Shown: piece after piece, positions 45,743 to 57,150 of the stretch
Layout: the number at the start of each line of letters is the position of its first letter
Numbering within the stretch: the stretch's first letter is position 1
Origin: Apiospora phragmitis
Lineage: Eukaryota; Ascomycota; Sordariomycetes; Amphisphaeriales; Apiosporaceae
DNA: 64,000 nt
Direction of reading: 5' to 3'
NCBI GenBank assembly: GCA_038363925.1
Contig: JAQQWL010000004.1
Span: 1-64,000, forward strand
Position numbers and translations under genes: made by a program
Notes under the pieces: model-generated
Database searches by the model: none
Told to the model about the DNA's origin: nothing
What the model saw: only the letters and a program-made list of their open reading frames with translations

Positions 45743-47289
45743 TGCCGGTTCGGCAATGCCTTTCCCGAGGTCCAATCATGGAGGACCGAGCCCCCGTCAT
45801 GAAAGAGAGAGCAGGTTGGATTCCTTTTTAATTGCACTTGTGTATATCCTTCGTTGAAGCGCGTCACATAATCACGACGGCGTCTAGGAGTTTCTTGTTG
45901 TCATGCTTGTAAGCTTACTTGCCCATCTGAGCAAATTGCTTCTGGTGATGGGAAATAGACTATTTGGTATCCGCAATTTCGTCGATATTTTCTTCAACTT
46001 GACCTACGTCGCGCTATAATGATTATTTCCCCCTGTCTTGCCATCTTCCACAGGTTCGTATAGCAAATAAATACCTACCAACTGCACAAGCACATATGAG
46101 TGGGGTATCGGGTGCATCAATCAATTGATGTGCAGGTGGTTCTACAGCAGTCCCTACTTGAGGTACATCCTTAAGACCTAAACATAGGTACTGTAGACCC
46201 CGCCCGCGCCGGTCGACATCCAATGCACCAGGGCTTCAAGCCTTTAACGAAGGGCGCCGTTTGCCGCCCATCATTGGATGGTCGCATGGCACTAGCAATC
46301 AACCAGCGTCCGCATCCATCGGCATTCATTCGAGGGCACCCGACAGCATGTGTGTTCCAAAGGCCCAGAATACTTGGTCTCAGCCAAATCATTGGCCCGT
46401 ATTAGGCGCCTCAGCCGCCGGGGGATTTTCCAGCTGGGTAGTAGCAGTGGTACATGCCCAAGTTCTATGCTCACGTCTGCAATTCTGTTGAAATGTTGCA
46501 AAGTCTACCCGGATACTGGGGGACTGGCCCGAATTGGTTCGAGACTAACAACGAGCAATTGAATAGTTCCATTATGAAGTCGACTTCGTATGTAGTTGCC
46601 TACACCGGCAAGGCGATGACAGCTTGAACCAGTTTGGGACGAAGAGGAAACTCGTCGACGGCGCTAAAACCAAGGTCGACTCTGGATGGAGGTGCCTTGC
46701 CTGGTGTCTCACACACATGCAGTGAGACCTACAGGAGGCCTATCCAGTCAGGGAGATACAAAGTCGAGCCGATCGCGTGGCACAGAGCCGAGTCAATCAG
46801 TTCAATCAATCAATTAACCCATCCATCCCAGAAATAGCCGAGCTACGGTAGAGAGCCTCATTATCGGAACGTCCCTCAATTGCAGTATCGTCGAAGCTTC
46901 GTAACATCTTACAATACCACGACAATACAACACAACGTCCTAAAGAACAAAACGCTCCCAGAAACGTCAAGCCCACAAAAGAGACCATGCGCTATCCCTA
47001 ACCCGACCTAGCAGCACCCTGGTTTGCAACTCGGAAACTTCCCCCCGTCAAAGACCCAAAGCACCAAAGAACGGTAGACCCAAGACGGTAGTAGTAGTAG
47101 AGACCCCAGTTCCGCTGCCCACTGCCCTTTGATCCCTAGGTTAGGCTCGCCTAGTAGTGGCCACTTGGAAACCGACCGGCCAACCGAACCGCGTCTGCGT
47201 CTGCCCCAGCACCAGGGCCCTGGTTTTCTGGTTTTGCGCCTACCCTACCCTTACCTGCCCGTTTCTGTTTGTGATTTCGATTTCGGGTC
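45743..47289. other. Intergenic between GH5 and MAPKKK
   Basis: 1.55 kb; GH5 3' flank and a long leader for the MAPKKK, as is common for fungal signalling genes. No gene recognised. Confidence 0.45.
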
Positions 47290-50200
47290 ATGATCAGCTC
47301 GCGCACTGCCTTGACCAGATCAGAGAGCACCAGCGAGGCCACCGCATCCGCTCGATACCCAAACCTGCGCCAGCGCTTGCAGGACAACGTCAACACCCTC
47401 GACAGTCTCATCAACGACCCCCCTAATCCTACTATTGCTGCTGCCGCTGCTGCTACCACCACCGCCAAACCTACATCCACATCCACATCCACCTCCTCTG
47501 CCAACCCTTCCTCTACGCTGGCTCCGGGGTCCCAATACCCTGGACCAGGCCCGACGACAACCACGGACGACCCTCCACCGTACCTGTCCGCCAACTTTGC
47601 CGGCGTTGGTGGTGGTGCGGCCACCCTCCGCCCGCGGGCGTCCACGGCGAGTCTCGCGCCTTCTGCCTACGGGAGGGGCGGACTCGACAAACAACAACAG
47701 CCGACCGGCGACACGGGGAGGAGGGCCGCCACCTCCTCCGCCGCCGCCGCAAACAACCTCTGCCACCATGTATTCCAACACCCAGCGGGTAGATCCGAAT
47801 CGACCTTTCAATGTCCCGCCCCCGCCCCCCATGTCGCCGCCCTCCATGGGCCAGCCGATGACGGCCACCGCCATGAACATCCCCCCACCGCCTCCTCGCT
47901 ACCCCAGTGCGCCGACGACGACGGGCGGCTTGCAGCTGCCGCCTCCCCCTTCCGGGCCACCCCCGAGCAGCACCATGGGAGCGGCCGCCACATGGCAGGG
48001 CAACTGGGTGAGCATGTACAACACGAGACAACATGGCATGTCGATACCACCTCCACCGTCGGGTGGACCGCATGTCGCCTACAACCCGCGGCTGCACACG
48101 CAAGTATCCATAGGAAATCTCACGATCCCGCCGCCCCCCACCCAGTTCCCCATACCACAAACGGGCGAGCCATCGGCAGGCATGTCGGCGACCTATATCC
48201 CCCACGGCGACACGTACGGCGAAGGCGTGGGCATTCCCGCCTTCGGACCCGACGATTCCACCTTCTCGGCCACGTCGCACAGCTCGTGGCCGACGCAGGC
48301 AGCAACAATAATAATAATGACACGGCCAGCACCACGCCAGCCGATGGCGAGAGCCGGGACAGGCTCTACACGAACGCTCTGAATTCGCAGAACCAACGGA
48401 TGCTGTCGACGGCCTCCAACGCCACCAACGCTCCCTCCAACATCCCGCCCGAGTTGGCGGCCAAGTGGCCCCTGGATCATGTCCTGCTGTGGCTGGCCTC
48501 GAACCAGTTCTCCCGGGACTGGCAAGAGACGTTCAAGGCGCTGAATCTGTGCGGCGCCAGATTCCTGGAACTGAGGGAGCGGACAGCACGGCCGCGGCAA
48601 CTTTGGCATGATGCATCAGCAAGTCTATCCGAGACTGGCGACGGAATGTATCAACAGCGGGACCGGATGGGACCCCACACGGGAGAGGGAAGAGGGCAAG
48701 CGTATGCGGCGGCTCGTCCGAAATATCGTGCACGGAGGCGGAGTGGCTGCTTCATCCAGTGGCAGCCGACCGGACGGCCATTCCCGCAAGGACTCGCTTA
48801 GTGCCTCGCAGGGGGCCGGCACGGACATCGAGTCGCCCAACACCCCGATCAAAACCCCCGGGCCCGGGTTCGGGAGCCGGCGGTTCTCGCAGACGCGGTC
48901 CACCACGATGCCCACGCTGAGCAACACCATGAGCTCGGACTCGAACCACCGCACCCTGCTCAAGAACCTCGACGTCGAGAGGAGCCAGCGGCACAGTCCG
49001 GGCGCCGGCGAGGTCGGCGGCAACGGTAGCTCGCGGGGCTCGGCGGCGCCCCGCAGCGATAGCCCCGGTGGAAGCCCTAAGCCGCCGAACTCGGGGATGT
49101 TGTCGGCCACGTCCCCTTCGGGACGGTTTCTGGGGCACAGGTCGAGGAACAGTACCGACTCGGTCTCGTCCAACGCCGCCATCTACGGGTCGGGTGTGCC
49201 GCCCGAGGCCAGCGCCTATCTCCGCAGCGGCTTGAACGGTTCGCGCTCGCCGCAAGAGCTGGCCGACAGGTCGGCCGGCGCCGAACACCCCGCCTCGGCC
49301 AAGGGAGAAAACAACAGCCTATTCGGCTTCCTCAAGCGCAACAAGCATCATAAGCAGAAGGAAGACGGGACTTTTCCCTCGCCCAAGGAAGTTGATTCGC
49401 CCACGAGCCCCGAAATACTCAAGTCGTCGCATGATGCCTCGAGCTTTGATGCTCTGTCCTTCCGCGCGAGGAAGGAGAACATCCCCAGGGCCTACCTGCT
49501 TGCCACCGTGAACGGGTGGGACTACCGCATGTGTGTCGTCACCGACTGCGAAACGGCGCAGGAGATCCGCGAGAATATCTGTGCGAACCTGGGCATCCCC
49601 GACCCCAGGTCGGTCCAGCTGTACCTGACGGAGCTGGGCAAGGTCGAGCACGAAGAGCCCCTGGAGGACCAGAGCTTGATGATCCACAAACGCAACGAGG
49701 GCGACAGCAGCGGCTCGCTCAAGCTGTTCGTCCGCGTAGGCGCGCCGCCGCCGGTGACGGCCGAGGTGCCTGGCTCGCTCACGCCTGGATACGTGCCCCC
49801 TGGCGCGTCGATGGACGAAGACACCTATGCACGGCTCAGCGGGCAGAGATCGCGCTCGAGCTCGTCGCCTCCAACTTCTAGGGTCAACACCGTGGGCGAC
49901 AGCGGGCCCGATCCGAACGAGCTCGCCCAGAAGGCCAACGCGTACAAGGCCGAAGTCGAGAAGCAGCAGCAAGCCTACCTGGCCAAACGGAGACAAGCCT
50001 TGGAGAAATCGTCTCCCCAGCTAGACTCGGCCTCGACATCGCCGTTTGGCATTGTCGGAAGAAACGTGGATTTCGATCAGCCTCGGGTCTCGCCTTACGA
50101 GGAGAAGAAGATGTCGCAGGACCTTCTCTTCCCTCAGCGCAAGGCGCCCGCGCCGCCCGGCGTGGAGACCGCCACCTTGATCAAGGCCAACTCGCTCAGC

Positions 50201-52778
50201 CGCCGGACCGGGCACAATTTGCGGGCATCGCAAGGTAGCATGGACGGCTTCCCCAGTCCACGGAGACCGGCCACATCCACGAATACATCCGCTGCTAGTG
50301 AGAACAGCCACCAGGAAATGTCGCAGAGGCGCCCATCCTCGGCATCCCGAGAACCCAGCACTTCGGCCTTTGGTGCTCTGATTGGCATGGGAAGCGCACT
50401 GAGCCAACTCGGACGGCCTACGAAACCGGGGGGTAGCGGCCGGCCCGTGTCGCCGCCCAACCGCAACAATTCCGGACCCGCCGCCGGAAGCGCGCACGAG
50501 GAACAACGAGGTAAGAGATCTATTGCACATGTTGATTTTGGTGTGTCCACCTCAGGCCGTAGTAGTCCGCGATCCGGATCCCCCGGGACCCTGACCTGGA
50601 GCCGAGGAGACCTCGCCTTTGTGATTCCGGACTACTCGCCTGGTGGCACCCCGCTCAACGGAAAACGTGACAAAAAATATATTGGTGATGATGAAGAAGA
50701 AGCCCTTGCTAAGAAAAGTGACGGAACAGCACAACGCGCCCCGTCGCCCGGTAACCCCAGCCCCACCACGGCCCATCCGACGGGCGCAGGCGCAGGAGGG
50801 GCACAGTCGCCGCCCAATCGCCGAAAGTCGCACGGCCCGGATATCGACTTCACCGACACCGACGTCACGTTCGACCAGCCGATGGTGCCCAAGGTGCAGA
50901 AGGACGACGATTCGGATGACGACTCGGACGACGGACTGTTTGCTATACCGGTTAGGGGCCGCACACCTTCGGTGAAGGTCAGCAGCTCGGAGGAGTTCGA
51001 CAGGAACGGCAAACGGCCGAGTCTGACGCTGAGGACGAGGAGGTCCAAGAAGCAGCTCTCGGTTTCTTTCGGCTCCCCGGGATCCACCGACGGCGTCGTG
51101 GACGATGGCGGTCGAAGCTCCCGTCGCCGCACGCCGGCCACGCCCTCGGACTCGGACGACGGGAAACTGGGTCGTCGCAAGTCTTTCATTGAGCGGGACG
51201 TGTGGGCAAACCGTCCTCCTCCCGAGGCTCTGTTGAGCAACCTTGATGCCTTCTTCCCGGAGCTCGATTTGGACCAGCCCGTCTTGGACGAGTCGCAACT
51301 CCAGGAACCGACATCGCCAGCCGATCCAGACAACACCAACAACGCAGAAGCGGCGGAGAACGAGAACGGAAGCAACAACAAAGCGGAAAGCTCCGAAGCA
51401 GCAGCTGCTGCAGCCGAGCAGGAGAACTTGCCGGTGCCTTCGCCATCTCCAGGCATCGCCACGGCCCGCTCGTCCATGTATAGCGAGAACGACACGCTGG
51501 GCTCAGACGAGTCGACTCTCAAAGCCGAGCGTCCGAGCTCCATTGCTTCGGTCGCCCAGCGCAGCATCCGTCGCTCCGGGGGTGGACTGGGTCGGATGAA
51601 GTCGATCCGTGAAGTGGCACGGGGCGCCCACGAGGCGAACAAACGCTTCACGGCCGCGTCAGCGGCCTCGGGTGCCGGTGGGCCCACGTCGATGATTCAG
51701 CGGCGCAAGAGCACCAAGATGTTCGGCGCGAACCTGGTGCAGATCCGGCCGGAGCGCGGGTCCATGATCGACATCATGCCGCAGATTCCGCAGGACACGC
51801 TGCCGAAGCGGCAGACGACGTTCCGCTGGTTCAAGGGTGAGCTGATCGGCAAGGGCACGTACGGGCGCGTGTACCTCGGCATGAACGCGACGACGGGAGA
51901 ATTCCTGGCGGTCAAGGAGGTCGAGGTCAACCCGAAGGCGGCGGCGGGCGACAAGAACAAGATGCGCGAGCTCGTGGCCGCGCTGGACCAGGAGATCGAC
52001 ACGATGCAGTACCTCGACCACGTTAACATCGTGCAGTACCTCGGCTGCGAGCGCAAGGAGACAAGCATCAGCATCTTTCTCGAGTATATTTCTGGTGGCT
52101 CGATCGGGTCCTGCCTACGCAAGCACGGCAAGTTCGAGGAGCCCGTCGTGTCGAGCTTGACGCGGCAGGCGCTGTCGGGCCTGGCCTACCTGCACCGCGA
52201 GGGCATCCTGCACCGCGACCTGAAGGCGGACAACATTTTGCTGGACCTGGACGGCACGTGCAAGATCTCGGACTTCGGCATCTCCAAGAAGACGGACGAC
52301 ATCTACGGCAACGACAAGACCAACTCGATGCAGGGGTCCGTCTTCTGGATGGCGCCCGAGGTGATCCGGTCGCAGGGCGAGGGCTACAGCGCCAAGGTGG
52401 ACATCTGGTCGCTCGGCTGCGTTGTGCTCGAGATGTTCGCGGGCCGGCGGCCGTGGAGCAAGGAGGAGGCTGTCGGGGCCATCTACAAGATCGCCAACGG
52501 GGAGACGCCGCCGATTGCGGACGAGGTGCGCGAGGCTATTAGTCCGTACGCGTTGGGATTCATGTTGGATTGTTTCACGGTGTATGTTTCCAACCACTCA
52601 CTGACTCCTTGATGTAAAGGGAAGGACCGATTGCTAATATGATAAAACAAACAGTGACCCGGGAGAGCGTCCGACGGCGGAACGGCTGCTGATGCAGCAT
52701 GAGTTCTGCGATCTCAACGAGGACTACAACTTCTTCGACACGGATCTTTATGCCAAGATCCGGGGTACTTTCCAGTAA
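47290..52778 (+). CDS. MAPKKK of the cell-wall-integrity pathway (Bck1/Mkh1 type), frames interrupted
   Basis: Serine/threonine kinase that relays Pkc1 signals to the MAPKK. Order: N-terminal disordered region from ATG 47290 (MISSRTALTRSES); Pro-rich VPPPPPMSPPS section; SAM-like segment WPLDHVLLWLASNQFSRDW; GNFGMMHQQVYPRLATEC, then a basic helix; an ubiquitin/Ras-binding-like domain (AYLLATVNGWDYRMCVV to LFVRVG, about 49490-49738); a long disordered middle; and the kinase domain with GKGTYGRVYLG, VKEVEV, HRDLKADN, DFGISK and GSVFWMAPE. The last intron, 52582-52654, joins to DPGERPTAERLL and the end LYAKIRGTFQ. A 45-nt in-frame GTAAGA...CTCAG segment at 50511-50555 is probably an intron. Conserved sequence switches frame near 47675, 48298 and 48574; see findings. 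Confidence 0.88.
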
Positions 52779-53540
52779 GCCTACTTGCTGGTATTGATCG
52801 GCAATATGTCATGAACGTGGAATGAGAGAGTATTTATGCGCGCGCGCAAGGACACAGGGGTGCCCGGATATACGAGGGCTGAGTGAGTTAGTAAATGCAT
52901 GGCTCTCACCGTTCGTTCAAACTCGCGCGGGGTTATAGAAATTTTATTCCTAGTTGGGCAGGCATATCTAGCATATATACTGGAGAATTACTTGCTGGAT
53001 ATCTCGAGAATAGTTATGGTTGCTGTTGGAGCTTTTCTTGCTAGCTAGCATGGCGTCCCGGATTTCCAATGGAGATATCAAACTTGCCATTGTCCTCTCT
53101 TTTTTGCGGTCGCAGGCTTCTACGACGAGCCCAGGTTTCCAGGTCGAGTTGATGATTAAGTAATGGACACGATATCATTTACTTAGAGGTAGCGAAAATA
53201 CCACGTCAGCGAATAATGAGTCTTGGTTAAATGTTTCACGGTGCTCTCTCCATGGCGTTCTCGACGGTCGATCATATCAAGGAAAAGACATGGTAATAGC
53301 CATGGCAAAGTAGCATTATTTCATTATTCATTATTATTCCATCTTTCGCATAAGATTGTAATGCCTTGTTTCTCGTATGCACATACAGAGTTTACCCTTA
53401 ACCAGCAATGCAGGACTCTTCCGACAATCAACATTAAGTCATCATCCCAATGAATGCGTGGGTATCTTCGTTTTCGGCCATTATCAGACCTTTCCAGCTG
53501 TCTCCTACCCCTTTCATATTTCCCAAATATGCAGAAGGCA
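52779..53540. other. Convergent intergenic spacer
   Basis: 3' flanks of the MAPKKK and the repeat-protein gene; nothing else recognised. Confidence 0.45.
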
Positions 53541-56500
53541 CTACTCGTTCGCTGGAGGCATCAAGGCCTCTAGGAACGAACGCACCAAGTCAGACACAGC
53601 GCCGACCAACTGTCATCAAATCATGTCAGTTCTCAACCAATTTTTTCCACAGGATAGAGAGAGAGTGTGTGTGTGAGGGAGTAGGGAAGGGAAGAGAACA
53701 TACCGGCGTCGCATCGCCAATCAATTCCGTCGTCTGCGAGACAAAGGCGGCTGAGAGCAGGCTCTGCGCGTTCCCGAGTAGGCCAACGACCGAGTTGACC
53801 GCCTCCGGCGTCACGAGCGGCGTGATCTCGTCGACAATGCCCTGAATGTCGATCTGGTTCAGGGCCGACAGCAGCGGCTTCGCGGCGCGGGCGAGCCCCT
53901 CGAGGTCGACGTCGCCGAGGGCGCCCAGCAGCGGGCTGAGCTGCTTCAGGAGGGCGGGGATGTCGACGCCGCCCAGAGCGTCCACGAGCGGCACAGCGCC
54001 GCCGATGAGGGTCTGCGTGTCGTCGACGAAGCGTTTCGTGAGCAGGCCCTCGGCGTTGTCGACGAGGCCCACGAGGCCGTCGACCGAGTGCCGCGTCAGC
54101 AGCGGTGACACGGCGTCCATGATGCCGGCGAGGTCCAGCTTCCCGACCGACTGCAGGATCGGCTCCACCTGGTCGACCAGCTTTGACAGGTCCACCTTGC
54201 CGACGACGTTCAGGATGGGCTGCAGCTGGCGCACCAGGCCGACCAGGTCGATCTGGTTGAGCGAGGTCAGGAGCGGGCCGACCTGACCGACGAGGCCGGT
54301 GATATCGACCTTGCTGATGGCGTTCAGGAGGGGCTGGACCTGCTTGATAAGACCCACCAGGTCGATCTGGCCGACCGTGTTCAAGATTGGTTCGACCTGA
54401 TCGATGAGACCTGACAGATCTACTTTGCTGACAGCATTGAGAATAGGCTGGAGCTGGTTCACGAGACCGACCAAGTCAATCTTATTCAGCGAATTCAGCA
54501 GCGGCTCCACCTGGTCAATGAGACCAGAGATATCCACCTTGCTCACGGCATTGAGAAGCGGCTGGACTTGATTCACCAAGCCCACCAAGTCAATCTTGTT
54601 CAGAGAGTTGAGCAACGGCTCGACTTGGTTAATCAGGCCGGTGATGTCGACCTTGCTGACTGCATTTAGCAGTGGCTGAACCTGATTGACCAAGCCAACC
54701 AAGTCGATCTTGCCGAGGGAATCAGGCAGGGGCTGCACCTGCCCGACGAGCCCGCTAATGTCGACCTTGCTAACCTCGTTCAGAAGGGGCTTGACTTGGT
54801 TGACCAGGCCGAGTAGGTCGATCTGACTGAGCGAGTTGAGCAAGGGCTGGACCTGGTCTAGCAGGCCGGCGATGTCCACTTTGCTGAGCGAGTTCAGCAG
54901 GGGTTCTACTTGGCCGATGAGGCTCTCCAGATCGATATCACCGAGGGCTGCGACCAGGGGCACGGCGCCGCCGATCAGCGTCTTGGTCTGGTCCACGAAC
55001 TGGCGCGTCAACAGGCTTTCTGCATTACCAAGGAGTCCGACGAGGCCTTCGATGGACTCTGAGGATAGTAGCGGCTGGACGGCGTTAAAGAGACCTTGCA
55101 GGTCGAGCTTGCCGAGACTGTCTAGCAGGGGTCCGACTTGGTCGATGAGCGATTTGAGATCCAGGTCCTTCAAGCCCGCGAGCAAGGGGCCGGCTCCGCC
55201 AATCAAATTCTTGGTTTGGTCAACAAAATCTCGTGTCAACAGAGTCTCGGCGTTGCCTAGTAAGCCAACGATGCCCTTGATAGAGTCTGGTGATAGCAGA
55301 GGCTGGATAGCGTCAAAGAGACCCCGCAAGTCAATCTTGCCGAGGCTATCCAGCAAAGGTCCGACCTGGTCAATCAGAGATTTGAGATCCAAGTCCTTCA
55401 GGCCCGCAAGCAAGGGGCCAGCGCCGCCAATCAGATCCTTCGTCTGCACGACGAACTCGGACGTGAGCAGATTTTCCGCGTTGCCGAGCAAGCCAGCGAT
55501 GCCTTTGACGGACTCGGGCGAGAGGAGGGGGCTGACGGCCTCGAAAAGCCCCTTCAGGTCGAGCTGGCCCAGCTCGTTGAGGATGGGGCCGATCTGGTCT
55601 ACGAGCGACTTCAGGTCCACCTCCTTCAGGCCGGCGAGCAGGGGGCCGGCGCCGCCGATCAGGTCCTTCGTCTGCTCGACGAACTGGGCCGTGAGGAGGT
55701 TCTCGGCGTTGCCGAGGAGTCCCGCAATGCCGCGGACGGCCTCGGGGGAGAGGAGAGGGCTCACCGCATCGAAGAGTCCCTTAAAGTCGAGCTGACCCAG
55801 TTCGTTGAGGATGGGACTGATCTGATCCACCAACGATTTCAGGTCGACGTCTTTCAGGCTGGCCAGCAGCGGACCAGCCCCGGCGATGAGGTCTTTCGTC
55901 TGGGTCACGAAGTCGGAGGTCAGGAGGTTCTCGGTGTTCATCAGCAGACCCGCGATCCCCTTGACCGAGTCGGGTGTCAGCAGGGGGCTGATGGCATCGA
56001 ACAGGCCCTTCAGATCAAGCTGTCCCAGCTCGTTCAGGAGCGGACCGACCTGATCGACGAGGCCCTTGATATCGACGCCGGCAAGCCCTTCTAGGAGGGG
56101 CCCAGCGCCGGCTATGAGGCTTTGGGTTTGATTGACGAAGGTCGGGGTCAGCAGGTTCTCCGCATTGCCCAGGAGCCCCACGAGACCCTTCACCGAGTCA
56201 GGCGACAACAAGGGGCTGACGGCGTCCAGCAGGCCTTTCAGATCCAATTGACCCAATTCATTCAAAAGCGGGCCGATCTGGTCGACGAGGCCCTTGATAT
56301 CGACATCGGCCAGCCCCTCTAGCAATGGCCCGGCGCCCGCGATGAGGCCCTGGGTCTGGTTGACAAACGTGGGCGTAAGCAGGTCCTCGGCGTTGCCCAG
56401 GAGTCCCGCGATGCCACGCACGGAGCCGGGCGTCAGCAAGGGGCTGATGGCGTCGAAGATGCCCTTGATGTCGAGGCCGCCGACCTCGTCCAGGATCGGG

Positions 56501-57150
56501 CTGACCTTGTCGAGCAGGCCGACGACGGTCTTGATGAGGGCGCCGATGTCAACGCCCTCGATCTCGTTGATGATGCTCTCGAGGTCGAGCTTGGCGACCA
56601 GGTCCACGACCGGGTTCAGCTTCGTGAGCAGGTTCCGCGCGATGCTGGGGATGGGCGGCTGCAGAGTCTCGGCCAGGTAGGTCAGCGAGTCGTGCACGGC
56701 CAGCAGGAAGTCGTCGTTGAGCAGCTTCTGGAGGGCGTTGAGGAAGCCGGCGATGTCGGTCAGCTGCAGGACCAACTTGCCGAGACTGTCCAGGATGTCG
56801 CCCAGATCCCCCAGGCCGGGGAGATCGAGGAGACCGCCACCACCAGATCCGGAGCCGCCGCCGCTGCCGCTACCGCTGCCACCACGGCCGCCCCCAGAGC
56901 CGGAGCCGGAGCCTGGTCCTGTGCTGTTCTGGCGGGGGTACAGGACGTGGGCCAGACGCTCGTCCCTCTCGCGTCTCTTGAGCAGGGTGGTGAGCTCCGT
57001 CAGGGCCTCGGTGAGCTCTGACCGGGGCACCAGCGCCAGGTTGTGTTTGGCAAGGTACGCGTCGAGCTCAATCTCTGGGGCAGCAGCTGCATTGCCGGCG
57101 ACGAGGCCGAGCGGCGCCAACGCCAGGACGAAAAGATTGGAGAACCGCAT
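53541..57150 (-). CDS. Secreted giant 19-residue-repeat protein, unrecognised family
   Basis: 1171 residues from exons 57150-53704 and 53609-53541 (intron GTATGT...GATGACAG, 94 nt, phase 0). Residues 1-23 are a signal peptide (MRFSNLFVLALAPLGLVAGN). A KRR dibasic site near 58-60 could be cut by Kex2. NSTGPGSG and a Gly/Ser linker fill 75-106. Residues 107-222 are diverged helical sequence. From 223 to 1153 there are 49 units of exactly 19 residues: seven ABCD super-repeats of 76 (223-754), thirteen single units (755-1001), one ABCD (1002-1077), one single unit and a last partial set. Unit cores are A LDLKGLFDAVSPLL, B GIAGLLGNAENLL, C FVDQTKDLIGGAGPLL and D VDLKSLVDQVGPLLN. The mature part has no Cys, and C units of the first two blocks carry NQT glycosylation sites. 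It is probably a solenoid or amphipathic helical rod at the cell surface. I recognise no family; function is unknown. Confidence 0.9.
54148..54888 (-). repeat. Thirteen tandem 57-bp (19-residue) repeats
   Basis: Residues 755-1001. Two unit types alternate over much of the array, one with core VSKVDITGLINQVEPLLNS and the other with core KIDLVGLVNQVQPLLNA, so the local period is 38 residues (114 bp). They resemble A and D modules; B and C modules are absent. One unit breaks the pattern with PLP in place of PLL. Confidence 0.92.
54889..56484 (-). repeat. Seven tandem 228-bp (76-residue) super-repeats
   Basis: Coding tandem repeats for residues 223-754, each unit 228 bp and made of four 57-bp modules A-B-C-D. 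An eighth copy lies at 53920-54147, separated from these by the short-unit array. Units differ by scattered substitutions but not in length. Confidence 0.92.

Noticed and set aside
54836..55795. Long plus-strand open frame inside the repeat gene
   Set aside because: It is the antisense reading of the tandem repeats, kept open by their periodic GC-rich codons. It has no start context, and the minus-strand protein explains the sequence.
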